Shown: positions 48,801 to 60,725 of the stretch, piece after piece | Position numbering within the stretch: position 1 is the first letter of the stretch | Layout of the letters: the number at the start of each line of letters is the position of its first letter | NCBI RefSeq assembly: GCF_910592395.1 | Contig: NC_088308.1 | Span: 17,871,501-17,935,500 of the forward strand | From: Lineus longissimus | Lineage: Eukaryota; Nemertea; Pilidiophora; Heteronemertea; Lineidae | DNA length: 64,000 bases | Direction: 5' to 3' | The notes under the pieces: model-generated | What the model saw: only the letters and a program-made list of their open reading frames with translations | Database searches by the model: none | Told to the model about the DNA's origin: nothing | Position numbers and translations under genes: made by a program

Positions 48801-51654
48801 GGTGTTCAAAACATTGACAATAGGTTGGGTTGAACTTATTACTTCTTAACTGACAGGTCAAGTGGACGTCAAGTCTGAACTGGCTCTAATAACGGTGCCA
48901 CACTGTGAAGGGAAGCTTCACCGACCGTAGAGCAGTGGACCAGTGAAACGGTTTGAAGTGTCCTGGAATAGAGGGTCCAGGGACTCATTATCATGCACTT
49001 TTAATAATCTGACACCCGTATTGACGGTCATGGTCTTTGAGCCATATTCTATCAGAATACAATCGGGCCGGACACCTTTTCTAGGGGACATTTTCGACTG
49101 CTTCACCGGCAATCCAACAATCTGTGGTTTGAATCCTAGTCAAGGCAACTTCATTTTTGTGTACTTATATATTTTCAACCTAGATAGGCAGGGCGAAAGT
49201 GTATGTTCTGTGTTGATTGTCCTTCTCTTTATAGGTATGGAAGAAGCATGCTGCGAAAATAGATAGCAAACAGTGACCATTACAGGTCAGTTTGATTTTT
49301 GTCACTCTAATATGAATAAAGAAGACCAGAATAATCCTTACGGGACTATTTTTGTCGCGGTGGCTTTCTGTATCTAGTTATAAAGATTCAATGGAGCTAA
49401 AAGTACAGTTTCCGTGCCCATCGAGTCATTCATGTTAATCACAGAAACCCTCAGTTTAGCCTGAGTGTGTTCGAGGGATACTCCCACTCTCGAGACTCAG
49501 GCGGTTGCAGCTAGTCTTATCAATGTCTAGCCTATATTTAGAGAGTAAGAGGACAATCATCGATCGCAATCAGCTCGGCTTGATCCGATTCCAGGCATCG
49601 ACGTCAACGTGTCGAGGGAATCCTTCGTTGTGCCACTTACACGGAGCTCCGGTTCATAATGCGTGGATTTGAAATTAAAGTTCAGCCGAATTTACCTGTT
49701 ATATTCATAATCATTTATATACTATACTACATGTATAAGCGATTCGATTTCTTGCGTAGCGCCTCGTGTAGTCGCCACAGCGTTCTTGTCTCCCGGCCCA
49801 AGCGATTGCGAAGCCTGGCCGAAGCAACCCAACCACCAAAAAAATCTGTTTGCAATTTTTATGATGCCTTTGACCCGGATTTCCGATGTGAAAAAACCCC
49901 TGTCAAGTGTTGTTGATGAATTGACGTCAGTACAGTCTGAAGTCTTTGCAGTCCAAGTAGACTTCCATGAAAAAATACAAATAGTACGTCGACATTTGTG
50001 GAACGGGACAAGAATTGCATGATATATTTTACCGTAAACTGATTTGACCTGCTCCTCAATGTGACAACCGCTGACCAATAGAAAATATGATGTCTGATAT
50101 GAACGTTGATAAGGTCAGGGGTGATGATGTTAGAAGGTTCGCTTAGTATGTTGTATTGACAAGCTAAATGAGCGTGGGAGGGATATTACGACCCATTCCA
50201 TTTGCTCCTGTATCAAGTATCACCCGCGCTATGTGGTCTGCAAGCAGAGGACAAAGCTATAGGTTACATTGACCAAAACGAAATTAACCTTTCTCTGATG
50301 TGAAACAGTTCTGAGCTGAATACATTTTCATTCTACTCAGACATTTTCAAGCTCATATATTAAACTGATACAAATAAACTAATAATATTAAAAGATTCTC
50401 CCACAGACGCATCCGAAATGAAGATGTTTACCTCACATTGAGACGAGACTCTATCGCTTTTGTTGAATTGTAAATTAAATTGCTACTTTCTGTAAATAGT
50501 GCTATAATCAGTAACTGTTGAATAGCTTAGGAAGACGTTAGGCTAATCAAGCATGATTAGCGTGGGTGACGTATTAGACCTGCTTCCGTCTACTTAGGCA
50601 ACAGGAAAACTGTCGCGATGCTGAGAGGTAGACTTCCTGATCGCGCTACTGATTAAGTTGCGAGGTGTAATGGTATGACAGTTTGTTGTTTTATTCAGTT
50701 GGGCACCTTTGACCAATTCTGCACAAGGAGATGTTCCGAGTTGGGCCGCGTTCCAATATGACTGGACAGTGAACATGGTTGTGACTTCACCACTTGAATA
50801 AAGTGATGACACTGGAATAAGTCTCTGTTTTTATTTGGACCAGGGGAATACAGCATATCCTTGCCAATCACAACTTCTCTTTTAGTCTCTTGGTCTTGAA
50901 CTCCCTGGTCCAATACAGTATAGATCCAGGGTATAAACTGTGCGTAGAATTTTGTGGAGGAGAGTCAACGGCCTGTTACACCAACATGAACTTCACTGTT
51001 CCGAACGACATGCGCACAATTACTGAGTTGTGTACTTTTATTTCCGCATATGCCACACCAGCGTTATCTTGACAGCCTCATTCTAGAAACGAAATTAGCC
51101 TTGTCGCTGAGTGTGAAGATGGGTAAAATTACCACAGCTGCCGTTGACATCCTACACGCTTGAAGGTTCCTTATATAGGCTGGGCGCACACAAAGATAAA
51201 TGTCTATTCGAGATCGTGTCGCAGAGGTGTTTTAAATCCAATATTTTGTTAATGAGAAAATAAGGTTTCGTTTGCAAAAATGATTGTTTCGTCTAAGTCT
51301 AGACGACATAATACCAATGCACAAAACTTTTGTTTTTCTATCATTAAGCTTTTTTAAGAACTCCGAAACGTGCCAACTTCCGTGAAATCTTAGCGTTTAA
51401 CCTCTGTGAACTTGCAAATTATGTAGTTCAAATTGAAAACCCGGATATTATGTCATTAAGTCTCATCATGAGTATCCACCGTAAAGAATTCATGATTCAG
51501 GCCATCAGAGTTCATGAAAATATTGACAAAATGAGATTTCAAGGGTGAAGGCCAAGAGCTCAGAAGATTGGTCAAATGACGATGATTTTTTTAGGTTAAG
51601 TCACTTTTTCATCAGACATCCACTCACCAAGTTGAACATTCTAACCTCAATCGG
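45822..51654. other. Intergenic; no gene recognised
   Basis: About 6 kb without a recognisable gene. TGACGTCA occurs at 47937-47944 and 49922-49929. A hairpin built from CCTGAGT/ACTCAGG lies near 49460-49503. Frames of 107-118 residues on either strand (47568-47918, 48943-49266, 49722-50078) carry no motif that I know. Confidence 0.35.
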
Positions 51655-51737
51655 CGATAGACGACGACGCCGAGCGACGGACGCCGGACAGGACGTGAGG
51701 TCATTAGCTCATCCATGTACATTGTGTGAGCTAAAAC
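51655..51737. repeat. Repeat end with TTAGCTCA hairpin and GACG-rich tract
   Basis: A GACGACGCCG/GACGGACGCCGG tract is followed by TTAGCTCA, a 13-base loop and TGAGCTAA. From memory, GACGG-rich tracts ending in a GAGCTAAAA hairpin are a recurrent repeat end in marine invertebrate genomes, especially molluscs. I could not verify this. Confidence 0.4.
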
Positions 51738-53835
51738 CCAAAGAATAAGTATCAAACTACTGTGCATCCTCACTTTACACATCACGATTGTATTCGACGT
51801 AATGAATATCTTGTGTTAGGTAATTAGAGAGAGTGTAGAAGTTATAGTTCTGATTATGTTCTGCGAAGATTTCTGAAAATGATACCATTCCATTCTCAGC
51901 AATAGCATTAACCTTTAAGTCTATCGCGCTCATCCCAAACTCAGCTATTCTTTCTTGAAAAAAATATAACATCGTTATATTCTTTCACAATCTTACAGAG
52001 CCCTTTGATTGCGCAGATCGTCCTCCGTAGAAGCGACGTGGGTGAAAAAAGCACTTCCAGCTTAATAGGGGTCATATCAGTTAATAACTTCAAACGGTAT
52101 ATTGACAATGTGGAGGCTTGCTCGGCCTTTTATATTTTGCTTGAAGTGGAAGTTCGTTCGTGTTCATCGATTGTTATATATTCTTTTTGTTCAAAGATAG
52201 TATGGTGTACGTTGTAAATGATACAGCAACAGGGAGGTGGCAATTATCATCTCCACGGCCACAGTCATGTCCATGCAGACAGAAATGATGCTTTACGTCC
52301 AAAAATATCGTCCGGTCCCAACTTCAACATGTCTTTACAATAGCCTACAAACCTGCAGCTTCGTACATGTATCTCACTGGTATTGAGTACGGTACCAGAA
52401 GTAACGCTTTATAATTATAGATGACACAAAAAGACCTCGCCTTGATAACTCAAAGATAGATTAGAGAAGAATCAACAACTCGAAATAACCAAAACATATG
52501 TGGGATTTTTAAACCACATAGTGCTCAAATGCAATTGACTTGCTACCCAATTGGATTGCTATTGAAGGCACGACCAAAAGTAGCATCCATGAATATCCTT
52601 TATGCTACCACGAATCGAAGATACATTTCTTCTACACCAATGAACCATCACCAATTTCTTCTACTCCCACGCTTACTAATACAAAATTCATGTCAAACTT
52701 TATTTCCCCTCCACACTGATAAAATAAATCTCATCACCATCGCGATTGCACGATATGGAGTACCTCAACTATTCCATTAAGCCATTTGTAAAATAATCTT
52801 CACGTCAATTCACCATAATCAACTACTAGATTTCTGGGGAGACCCAGTAAGCCAAAAATGCGTACACCTGCGCATAACCCCGAAGCTGCACAACCCTGCT
52901 AATTTCCCGACTAGGGTAATGAGACCTTTTCCATTCCTGCCTTACATACCACTGGCAAATCATTATCTCTATCTGACTAGAGATCTGCTATCACCACCCC
53001 CGCACCAGCTCCAGGGCAAATGGCTGATATCAGATTCGCTGGTGATCATCGACTTTCCTTTCCTTTGTATTCGACTAGACGGAAGCAAAAGCATGAAGTG
53101 CCGTTGGACATGTTGGAGACTACGAGTGGACTAAAAGCACGGGAGTGGACATAATGTGACAATGGTTTCATCGAGGCGAAGGGTTTCAATCTCTCAGAGC
53201 TGTATACCTAATTGTTATGTAGAGAACATTTTCCAGCTAATGCCAAAGGATTAAACCAATTACGAATTTTTTTTCAGTTATCGACTTAAATAGGAATATT
53301 GTTCTGACGAAAATTACGTGCATTTAAAGATTTATTTATCTGAAATGGCCGAAATTCTGTCGGTTGTACAGTGTAATATCTCATCAGAAGGAAACCGTCA
53401 TCTGAAAAAGGTACAAAACTACATATTGCACCTCTCCTTAATAACAGATGGCGTAGGCCACAAGTTAAATCAGCGTTGAAGGATGACTTCGATGACTGGT
53501 ACGGTAGATCTTGACGGCATGCATTTACATGTAGTTGCAGCAAGCATAGATTGATCCATCCGATACTTGATTATCGCTTGGTCACGCGATTTTCGGATGT
53601 ATCAAACAGGTATCGTGCAGCAAGGTGCGATCGCACCATAACCAGCCCAAGTTTGCAAAAAGGCCTTTTGTACTCTTTATTACCGGACAGTTGACATTAA
53701 AGGTAAATTGCTTGGTGCCTGGATGGATCAGAAAGACTCCGCATGCATCTTCGCTAATAGATGAGCCTTGATGATAATCTGCAGCCCATGGCACAAAGGT
53801 TACTGTAAGTTGTAGTCGCCCCCTCTAAATTGTCG
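51738..53835. other. Intergenic; no gene recognised
   Basis: No gene or long repeat supported. Neighbouring - strand frames at 53286-53543 and 53582-53794 (85 and 70 residues) resemble nothing known. Confidence 0.35.
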
Positions 53836-53914
53836 TGGGCCTTTTATTCTACAGGATTTCGCGATTAATCACGATCCGCGAAAATAGGACCCCTCCTATC
53901 AAGAAAAGGGCCCA
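53836..53914. repeat. 79-bp foldback repeat with TGGGCC termini
   Basis: TGGGCCTTTT at the left and AAAAGGGCCCA at the right form an imperfect hairpin that also pairs ATTTCGCG with CGCGAAAAT near the centre. It is a compact MITE-type fragment. CGCGAAAA-containing hairpins of this kind are common repeats in invertebrates. Confidence 0.5.
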
Positions 53915-54735
53915 GAACATGTACTATTACAATCAACTTCTAACGCCTTGTCTGTTTTCCGTCACCTTATACAGACACCAATTATTGATGGATATCAATA
54001 GCTGCTAAATAAATCAGGAGGCCGACAACGGAAACGACGCTCTATTTTTAACTAAATATTTTAATATACATGTATGCCGCTAATATAGTCATGAAAGGCT
54101 GCGCGCTTTGTTGAAAATGTTAGAGTTCAACATCGCTTTCAACGAAACGTTTCTCATTGTTTCGATAAGTTCCGCAGGATGTTTAATATAGGACGAAGTG
54201 GTGCACTACAATATCATACCTTTTTAGAGGCATTGCCAGAATGTTCCAGTTCAATTCAGAGTCTTAATTTAAACATTGTCAGTCAATATCTATAAAATAA
54301 TCAATCCCTTGGCTAAGGTTATCGGCTTCAGAAATAACTGTCCACGTCTTTTCATGTCAATTTCAAGTTTGTTTTCTTAAATCTAATTTTGGGACGCACC
54401 ACACGAGCTTTTCAAATCAACAAAACAAACAGTTCGTCGTTGGCGCCCGTTGACGTGTTTTTTTCGGGACAGGAGAGTGCCACAACAAGTGACACAACGC
54501 CATCTTTCGCCGAAGTCTCTAAACGGCTATCTGTCAAGCGGATGTGACGTTTTTGAGTGTTTCCGTTTCTGAGTAGTAGATAGACGCGTTTTTCTCTGTT
54601 TCCCTCTCATAATATAATTTTTGTATAGTATATAATGAGTATAAACTATCTGGCCCAGACCGGTCAATAAGTTACTTACTGTAGTGAAAACATCGCTTTT
54701 GTGGCTTATTCGCTAATTGCAGCATTGTTCATTGC
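53915..54735. other. 3' flank of the carboxylesterase gene
   Basis: Should contain the 3' UTR of the esterase (- strand). I see no perfect AATAAA on the - strand within the first few hundred bases. Nothing else is recognised. Confidence 0.35.
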
Positions 54736-55003
54736 TTACTGCTCTACACCCGAGATTAAAGAGAGCACAAACTTAATCAGGTTTGAAAGGCCACATGGTC
54801 GAATCGATTGAGAAGCATCAGTCGCACACAGGTACTGCATCCTTGGTTCGATGCCATTCCAGTAACTCAGGAATTGACTTCGGTATGACGAACGATTGCG
54901 GAGATCGAGTTTTTTGTTCTGGATGTCGAACTCAATGAATTTCTTTTCACTTGAATTGTATTCTGGCCACTTGTGAGAAACTGCGGCTGGCTTGTTTGGA
55001 TTT
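54736..55003 (-). CDS. Secreted carboxylesterase, exon 2 (residues 513-600)
   Basis: This last exon joins exon 1 in phase: GG from exon 1 plus A here gives Gly, so the product reads FAKSG-NPNKPAA. The motif -FAK-GNPN- is conserved at this point in type-B carboxylesterases and cholinesterases, which confirms the splice. The following KWPEYNSSEKKFIEFDIQ matches the family's usual W-P-Y----YL-ID block. After YRSQFLSYWNGIEP, where many family members end, there are about 35 more residues with Cys571 and Cys582, ending in a mildly hydrophobic tail (LIKFVLSLISGVEQ). I see no GPI or ER-retention (-EL) signal. Stop TAA at 54736-54738. Confidence 0.9.
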
Positions 55004-55386
55004 CTGAAAATATCGGTCAAGAAAGGTCAAGAAGAGTCCCCGATCGGGTCTTTAAAACGAACTGCCATGACAGCAAAACAATGGAATATGATAACTAGGG
55101 CCAATCAGAATACAATCATGCTACAACAGTTTTGCTGTGACCTGCACCACCCTCAGCTTTCAAAACTGCAGCAAAACATGATTCCGTATCTCAAGCCAGA
55201 GGCTGAGTAAAAATTCACCGGGTCTTTGCTAGCAGTCAATGCTAAGGATATGTTATAGCTCAAGTCTACAGAATGTAGATTCATGGACAATTGTGACGAT
55301 TTCCCTAAAATGGGACGTTGTCCGCAGACAGGATGCTCCATCCTGCTTCTGCTATTCAGTTTTGGTTACTGATGAAAGAAACTCAC
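55004..55386 (-). other. Intron of the carboxylesterase gene (383 bp)
   Basis: The donor GTGAGT (55381-55386 on the - strand) and the acceptor TTTTCAG (55004-55010) match consensus. Skipping this intron would make the frame stop at once, at a TGA overlapping the donor. Confidence 0.9.
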
Positions 55387-56921
55387 CCTGATTTGGCGAA
55401 GTTCGTCCAGTATGTAATCATGGCATCTGATAGTTCCTTCTCGCCCGGGGCGCCCCCTCCTGATTTCCACATTGTAGTGTTACCAAAAATATAACCAAGT
55501 TCGTCAGTGTGAATTGAGCCATCAACATAGGGAGATACTGGTGGTACTGCACCGTATGCAATACTACCAACTTCTTTACTTGGCATAGGGAGAAAGCTGT
55601 AGAAATATGTCGAACCAGTAGAATCAACCACGTGGCTGTCCAGGAATCTTATTATCATTTTGTAGAAGAGCGCATCACCCAGAAATTCCAGAAAATCCCT
55701 TGCGTCTGTCATCTGAGTCTGTCCCTTTGCGTATCGCTTCCAGAGAGTGTCTACTGCTTTATCATCGTCCAAGCCTGCAAAACTTGTTGCTATCATCTTG
55801 AAATCAGCTTCAGACACTCCATCGTAAAGGCTAGACTTATTCTCCGCGAGTATAGCAAGGTTAGTGTTAGCCAAGAAAGGCGAGCCTTCGTACTTGTTCG
55901 CTCCAACTAAGAAGTCGACCGATTTAAATAAAGGATGATCTTCTATCCTTTGGCCAGGGTCGAGGCAGTTGGGTGAAGTTGTAATGAATGTTCCATCTAC
56001 CCTCGGCCCAACCGGGACTTCGAGGCCACTTATGCTATGCGGAAAGCCGTCGCTAGATGATTCCACTCCAAATGCCTGCTCTGGGAGCTTTCGGAGACAT
56101 GCAACAACTTCACTAGAGTCAGCATTGGCGCAGCCAAGAACCCTCGCAAGGTTGTTTGAATAGCCAGTGGTAGTTTTCGGATTCGGAAAACCCCAAGGCG
56201 ACGAGGCAACACCACTTTCTGCGATGATTCGTTGAAACATACCCTTGTTGCTGGGGGCTAACATTTGCCATGTACCAGATGCTGCGCCCGCCGATTCTCC
56301 GAAAATAGTCACCCTGTTCTGATCGCCGCCAAACGCACCAATGTTGTTCTTCACCCACTTTAGAGCTAGTTGTTGATCCAGTAATCCATAGTTACCACTT
56401 GCGTTTGCATCCCCTGTTGTGAAGAAACCAAAGATTCCAAGCCTATAGTTTAAGGTCACAATGATGACGTCACCGAGGGCGGCCATCTTTAATCCGTCGT
56501 ATAAATCACCGTGACCGAGAACAAATCCGCCGCCGTGAATCCAGACCATAACAGCCTTGTTCGCCTCACCACTTGTCGGTACGTATAGGTTCAATCTCAG
56601 GCAATCCTCGCTCATCGTTTGATTGTCTACAGGATTAAAAGGCTGGATACAACGCGGGCCGAAAGCGTTAGCGGAGAAGGGGGCAGTAAAGTGCGCTTTC
56701 GCAACCGGTGCTTCGAATCTCAGGTCACCCGTAGGTACCTCGGCGAAGGGAACTCCGAGGTATTTGTTGACGGTAACATTCTCCCAGGAGTCTGAAAATC
56801 CCACAATGTCGCCAACACTTGTGGTGACAATGGTGTTGCCAACACTTGCGGTGACAGTTGCAGCACGGACGGTGACAGAGCAGAAGATTAACAGAGACAC
56901 CACGATGAGAAATCCCTCCAT
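55387..56921 (-). CDS. Secreted carboxylesterase type B (cholinesterase-like), exon 1 (residues 1-512)
   Basis: Exon 1 encodes a signal peptide (about 1-20, ending SVTVRA) and nearly the whole alpha/beta-hydrolase domain. Visible landmarks are: the oxyanion-hole motif HGGG (129-132), the family signature EDCLRLNLYVP (105-115), the nucleophile Ser210 in GESAG, the acid Glu345 in NKYEG, and the base His471 in GSIHTDELGYIFG. The triad is complete. Cys91-Cys107 and Cys264-Cys275 fit the two conserved disulfides. With exon 2 the protein has 600 residues, slightly longer than usual. It should hydrolyse carboxylic esters in the secretory pathway or outside the cell. I see no clear cholinesterase choline-site Trp, so a general esterase is more likely than acetylcholinesterase. 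The start ATG has A at -3 and G at +4, and no other Met would keep the signal peptide. Confidence 0.95.
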
Positions 56922-56983
56922 TTTGAACTTAACTGTCTAACAGTCCTAATGGAAATGCCATTATATCGACGGTGAAGGTCATT

Positions 56984-56993
56984 GATATATACC
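56984..56993 (-). promoter_or_regulatory. Possible TATA box of the carboxylesterase gene
   Basis: The - strand reads GGTATATATCAATG about 65-75 bases before the ATG. This would place transcription start near 56955-56965 and give a short 5' UTR. The spacing is reasonable, the consensus only moderate. Confidence 0.35.
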
Positions 56994-57000
56994 TATTACA

Positions 57001-57455
57001 TCACATGTATAATCATGAGTGGTCAAACAGAGTACTGTCAACCCTTTCACAACGACAAGAAAGTGGTTATATAACATTACATGTTCATATCATGAGATGA
57101 TTAGTTGATACCATTTTGTCAACTAACATTGTTTGGGGCCTAGACTGTTAGTGTTGTCTTAATCAAAATCTGTCTGGGTTTACGGCCTCTAAGCAGGAGA
57201 AGGGTACTGAAACCTAATGCTTTTTTAGAACTCGGCGATTTTCATATTGTGAACACATGGGTTAGTGTTGTAAAGATGAACAGTCGCCTCAGCGAAAATT
57301 TGGGGAAATCACGATTCGAAGAGACAAACCCAGGTCGAAAATTCATATATACAAATATGTACGATCCTTTTGCCGACACAACTCTTTTGCAAATGATGTT
57401 GTCGTGGCAAATTATATATAAACAACTCTTTTGCAAAGACCATCTTTCAAGGTAC
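57001..57455. other. Upstream flank of the carboxylesterase gene
   Basis: AT-rich sequence. The + frame that starts at 57249 becomes LINE-derived from about 57456 on, so its left part is probably chance. Confidence 0.4.
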
Positions 57456-57630
57456 AGTGCCTGGAGGGAGGAGACGACGAAGACCTATAGGAAAACCTGG
57501 CTGGACAACATCAAGGGCTGGACAGGCCTACAAACATCACGACTCATCCACGAAGTACTGCTGCTTTTTAGCTGTCATCACAGGTTATGGGACTGACTGA
57601 CTGACTGACTGACTGACTGACTGACTGACT
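57456..57630 (+). mobile_element. 5'-truncated LINE 3' end with (GACT)10 tail
   Basis: The + frame encodes WREETTKTYRKTWLDNIKGW and then TGLQTSRLIHE. This matches the well-known C-terminal end of many non-LTR retrotransposon polymerases (RKTWLDNIKEWTG followed by a W-R stretch). A stop follows at once, and ten perfect GACT units (57591-57630) form the tail, as expected for a LINE 3' terminus. Everything upstream of the last 50 or so codons is missing, so it is dead. Confidence 0.75.
57591..57630. repeat. (GACT)10 microsatellite
   Basis: Ten perfect tetranucleotide units, contiguous with the end of the LINE remnant and probably its tail. Confidence 0.95.
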
Positions 57631-57800
57631 AAAGATATTACAAAAATCGTCATGTACGTGTACACGAAACAACGAATTCATAAAGATATGTTGGCTTCCA
57701 GCAGGACCACGACTTCTCCAAACAGGATAATTGACAAGTTGTTGAACTGCATGAACAATGCACTAGAAGGGGGTGTAACCAAAAGCCTGCCATGCATGCC

Positions 57801-57857
57801 ATGTCCAAAACTGCCTCGCAACACGTCAAAAATCATTATTAGAACTCAGCATTTGTG
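57801..57857. repeat. Dispersed repeat, copy B (partner near 45413)
   Basis: About 57 bases with roughly 80% identity to 45413-45472, in the same orientation. Confidence 0.5.
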
Positions 57858-60319
57858 GGGTACTACTGGGGGCGGCGCACGGTGTCAAGCAGGGTCATTA
57901 TCCTCCTGACCAGCTTACTACCACGACCAAGTCGTCCCTTTAAGTATCTTATCTGGAATTTCGACCTTGGAAGCGCTTTGAAAGGACTCAGCTTTTTGCA
58001 ACAGTCATTACTGCCTTAGATTGCAAACTGAACACAAATGATAATCGGAATGAAACTTTATCGAATAAATGAGAGTTTATCAAATTGTTCCCCATATTTG
58101 ATATCAACTCTTCCTAGATTAATTATCTGGAGAAGAAAAATTAATCAAATAGTAAGAAATCCAATCTTGACATCGCGTACAATTGCGATCGGCAAAGGAT
58201 TAAATTTCCTGACTAATACTTCCATTTCTACGCCCCCGCTGAAGCTCGGCCGTTGCCAACACCCTAGCGAATAAGGCAAAGAGCTGCATGAATGCGGGAA
58301 TGTATGCGACGTACATGTATGAACCGTCCCCGAAACTGTGTGGCAGGAATCCACGGCCAAGCTGTAGTCTAAGCTGACAACATACTGTGCGATCATAGTC
58401 TAAGGCCTCTGTCTCTCCAGCTATAAATCCTTCCGCAATCAGCAAACAATAGGGGACTATTTAGAAGAGGGACTAAGTCAACTTTTACACCGGGTATGCC
58501 AACGAAGTGATTTGGTTTGGCCCATTATGGCATGCATGCTGGCCACAAGTGGATGTCCTTAGCCAGGAATTTTAATCAAAAAAAAGTGCTCAATTAACTG
58601 GTATGCCAACTAATTAGTGTCAAAATAAATACTTCAGTATCAAAAATGAACGAAGTACGCGTATGAAAATACATGGCTTACTTAACACAGTGTTTATGCT
58701 TATCGGATTTTATAACCTTTAGATGGAGTTTATTAAAACAGCTTAATCAGGATTGTCAATATTATTTGCTTAACGCAAACCTAATGACTCATACCCCAAT
58801 TGCTAACATGCACTAATAATAAATAAATGGAAATGCATAACGCATGAGTTACGGAAACCGTTGTAGGCCTACGCACACATCGGTAATTGTCTCCCTTCTC
58901 GAGCGAGCATTTTATTAAATCTTGCAACTTTTATGCAACTTCGTCATTTTCAGAACTAAAAAGTAAGTAATAGTTTGCGGAGCAATGGATGGTGTAATAA
59001 TGGTCACCCACGCATCTTCGTATCTGGGTTAACCTTTCATACATGTGAGTATTGTTCTTTCGGAAAGACCCCGAGGACCGAGAAGAAGGTTATTGGGTCA
59101 TATGAATTAATAAACGCCCACTAGGCCTTCCATTTCCAAAAACCATTTTTTCAAAGTGGAGTATTTGTTGTGCTTTGGTTGGATTTAACAATCGAACGCT
59201 ACAGATTGTTTGAGACAAAATCATTTGACAATAAGTTTCCGACACCATGTTACGATAGTTGGCAAGACAACGTGGTTGGCCTGTCAGTGCAATTTGAACA
59301 TATTTGACTTCTTGTCAACACTATGGGCAATTAACACTGTCTTGTTGTCCGAAAGACAAAGGAGTCACTGAAAATCACAATATCTGTTACATTTACTAAG
59401 ATCCTTTAACTCCGTCATGTCATTTACCCTATATCATCAACGACCACAGGGAAATTCCTAAGGAACAAAAATTGATAGCTCAATATTTTCGGGGAGATGA
59501 TTTTCATCAAAGATTACCAGATATCGCCAATACTGATTTTCCTTTGACGAAAGGTTAAATCAGGGTTAACACGTGTGATCAACTGTGCTATCACCCGATG
59601 TCAGCGAACCACAGAATCGATGCCTAATGGTTTGTAAATTCCCCTCCGCCAAACGGCTGCCATTCACAAAGTAAGGGAGCAAATCTAGCGGATAATGACT
59701 GCGCGAGCGTGGGTGGGTTGCTAACAGCAATGAGCATTATTGCTCGTCTTTTAGTGGTGTTCGGATCAGGGCATCGGGCTTGTTGAAGGCAACGGAACGG
59801 TGACTAGGAATGGAACAAGGATTACTAGGAATAGAAAAGGAGGATGAGATTTTGATGAGATTTCTTTATCCCCTTGTAAGGCAACGGGAATATCAGCTCA
59901 GGTTTTTGACAGAATTTTCTTCTGACTGACTGCAACCTCAATGATACTTTTATTGCAGTGACATAGCTGGAGTATAGTGCAGCCTCACATACCAGGCCAC
60001 AATAGACACCTTACTATACATATTACAGTTCAGAAGTCTGCATCGCACTTTACCTGTCAATTCTTGGTTATTCAGATACTCCATCACACTTTCTCTGCAA
60101 CGTTTGTCAAATACATGAAGAAACTTTACGACGTTTGTTACGGGAAAGCAATTCTAAAACTCCTTGGTTACGGTGTACAGCGCTGTTTTCAGTGGTAGAA
60201 GGACTGTGCCTCTTTCTGGCGGCAGTGGATTGCCTTCCCAGGTGTCCTCCTAACTGGTAATTGGTTAAAATGATGGATAAGAATAAGTCATTTAGATGTC
60301 GGCTGGCTATCATGTGTTA
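57858..60319. other. Intergenic; no gene recognised
   Basis: GGTATGCCAAC occurs twice (about 58493 and 58600). No coding sequence or RNA gene is recognised. Confidence 0.4.
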
Positions 60320-60725
60320 GCTTAAAGACGATCGCGAGGGTGTTCTATATCATGGTCTCTAATCTCGCTGATGTTATTGGAGATGGGGTGACCTAAAGAC
60401 TTGGTAAAACATTACAATGCTACAAGACTGGTATTCCGATAGTCTATGTAGCTGCTTTGAAAACGGCACTTCCTTTGGGGTTTCAAATCGCGTGGGTGTT
60501 TAAGATCATGTTCTAGTTAGCTCGTTGATGTTAATGGAGGTTTGATGGTTGCCTTTTCATTAGATAAAGGGCTTAGCGTATCGATAAGCTGAAGTTGAAG
60601 TAATTGATATTTCTTTGGAGGTGTGCTTTCTTTTACTTGTTTATCATGTAGATGTAGTTCAGAGACGATCGCGAGGGTCTTCAATGTCGTCATCTCGTTG
60701 ATGTCATCGGAGGTCGGATGGACAT
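60320..60725. repeat. Degenerate tandem repeat, period about 169 bases
   Basis: Three diverged units contain GACGATCGCGAGGGT or a variant, followed by CTCGTTGATGT-AT-GGAGG-type sequence, near 60326, 60490 and 60664. The first and third are closest to each other. The 70-residue - strand frame over the last unit is probably a by-product. Confidence 0.55.
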
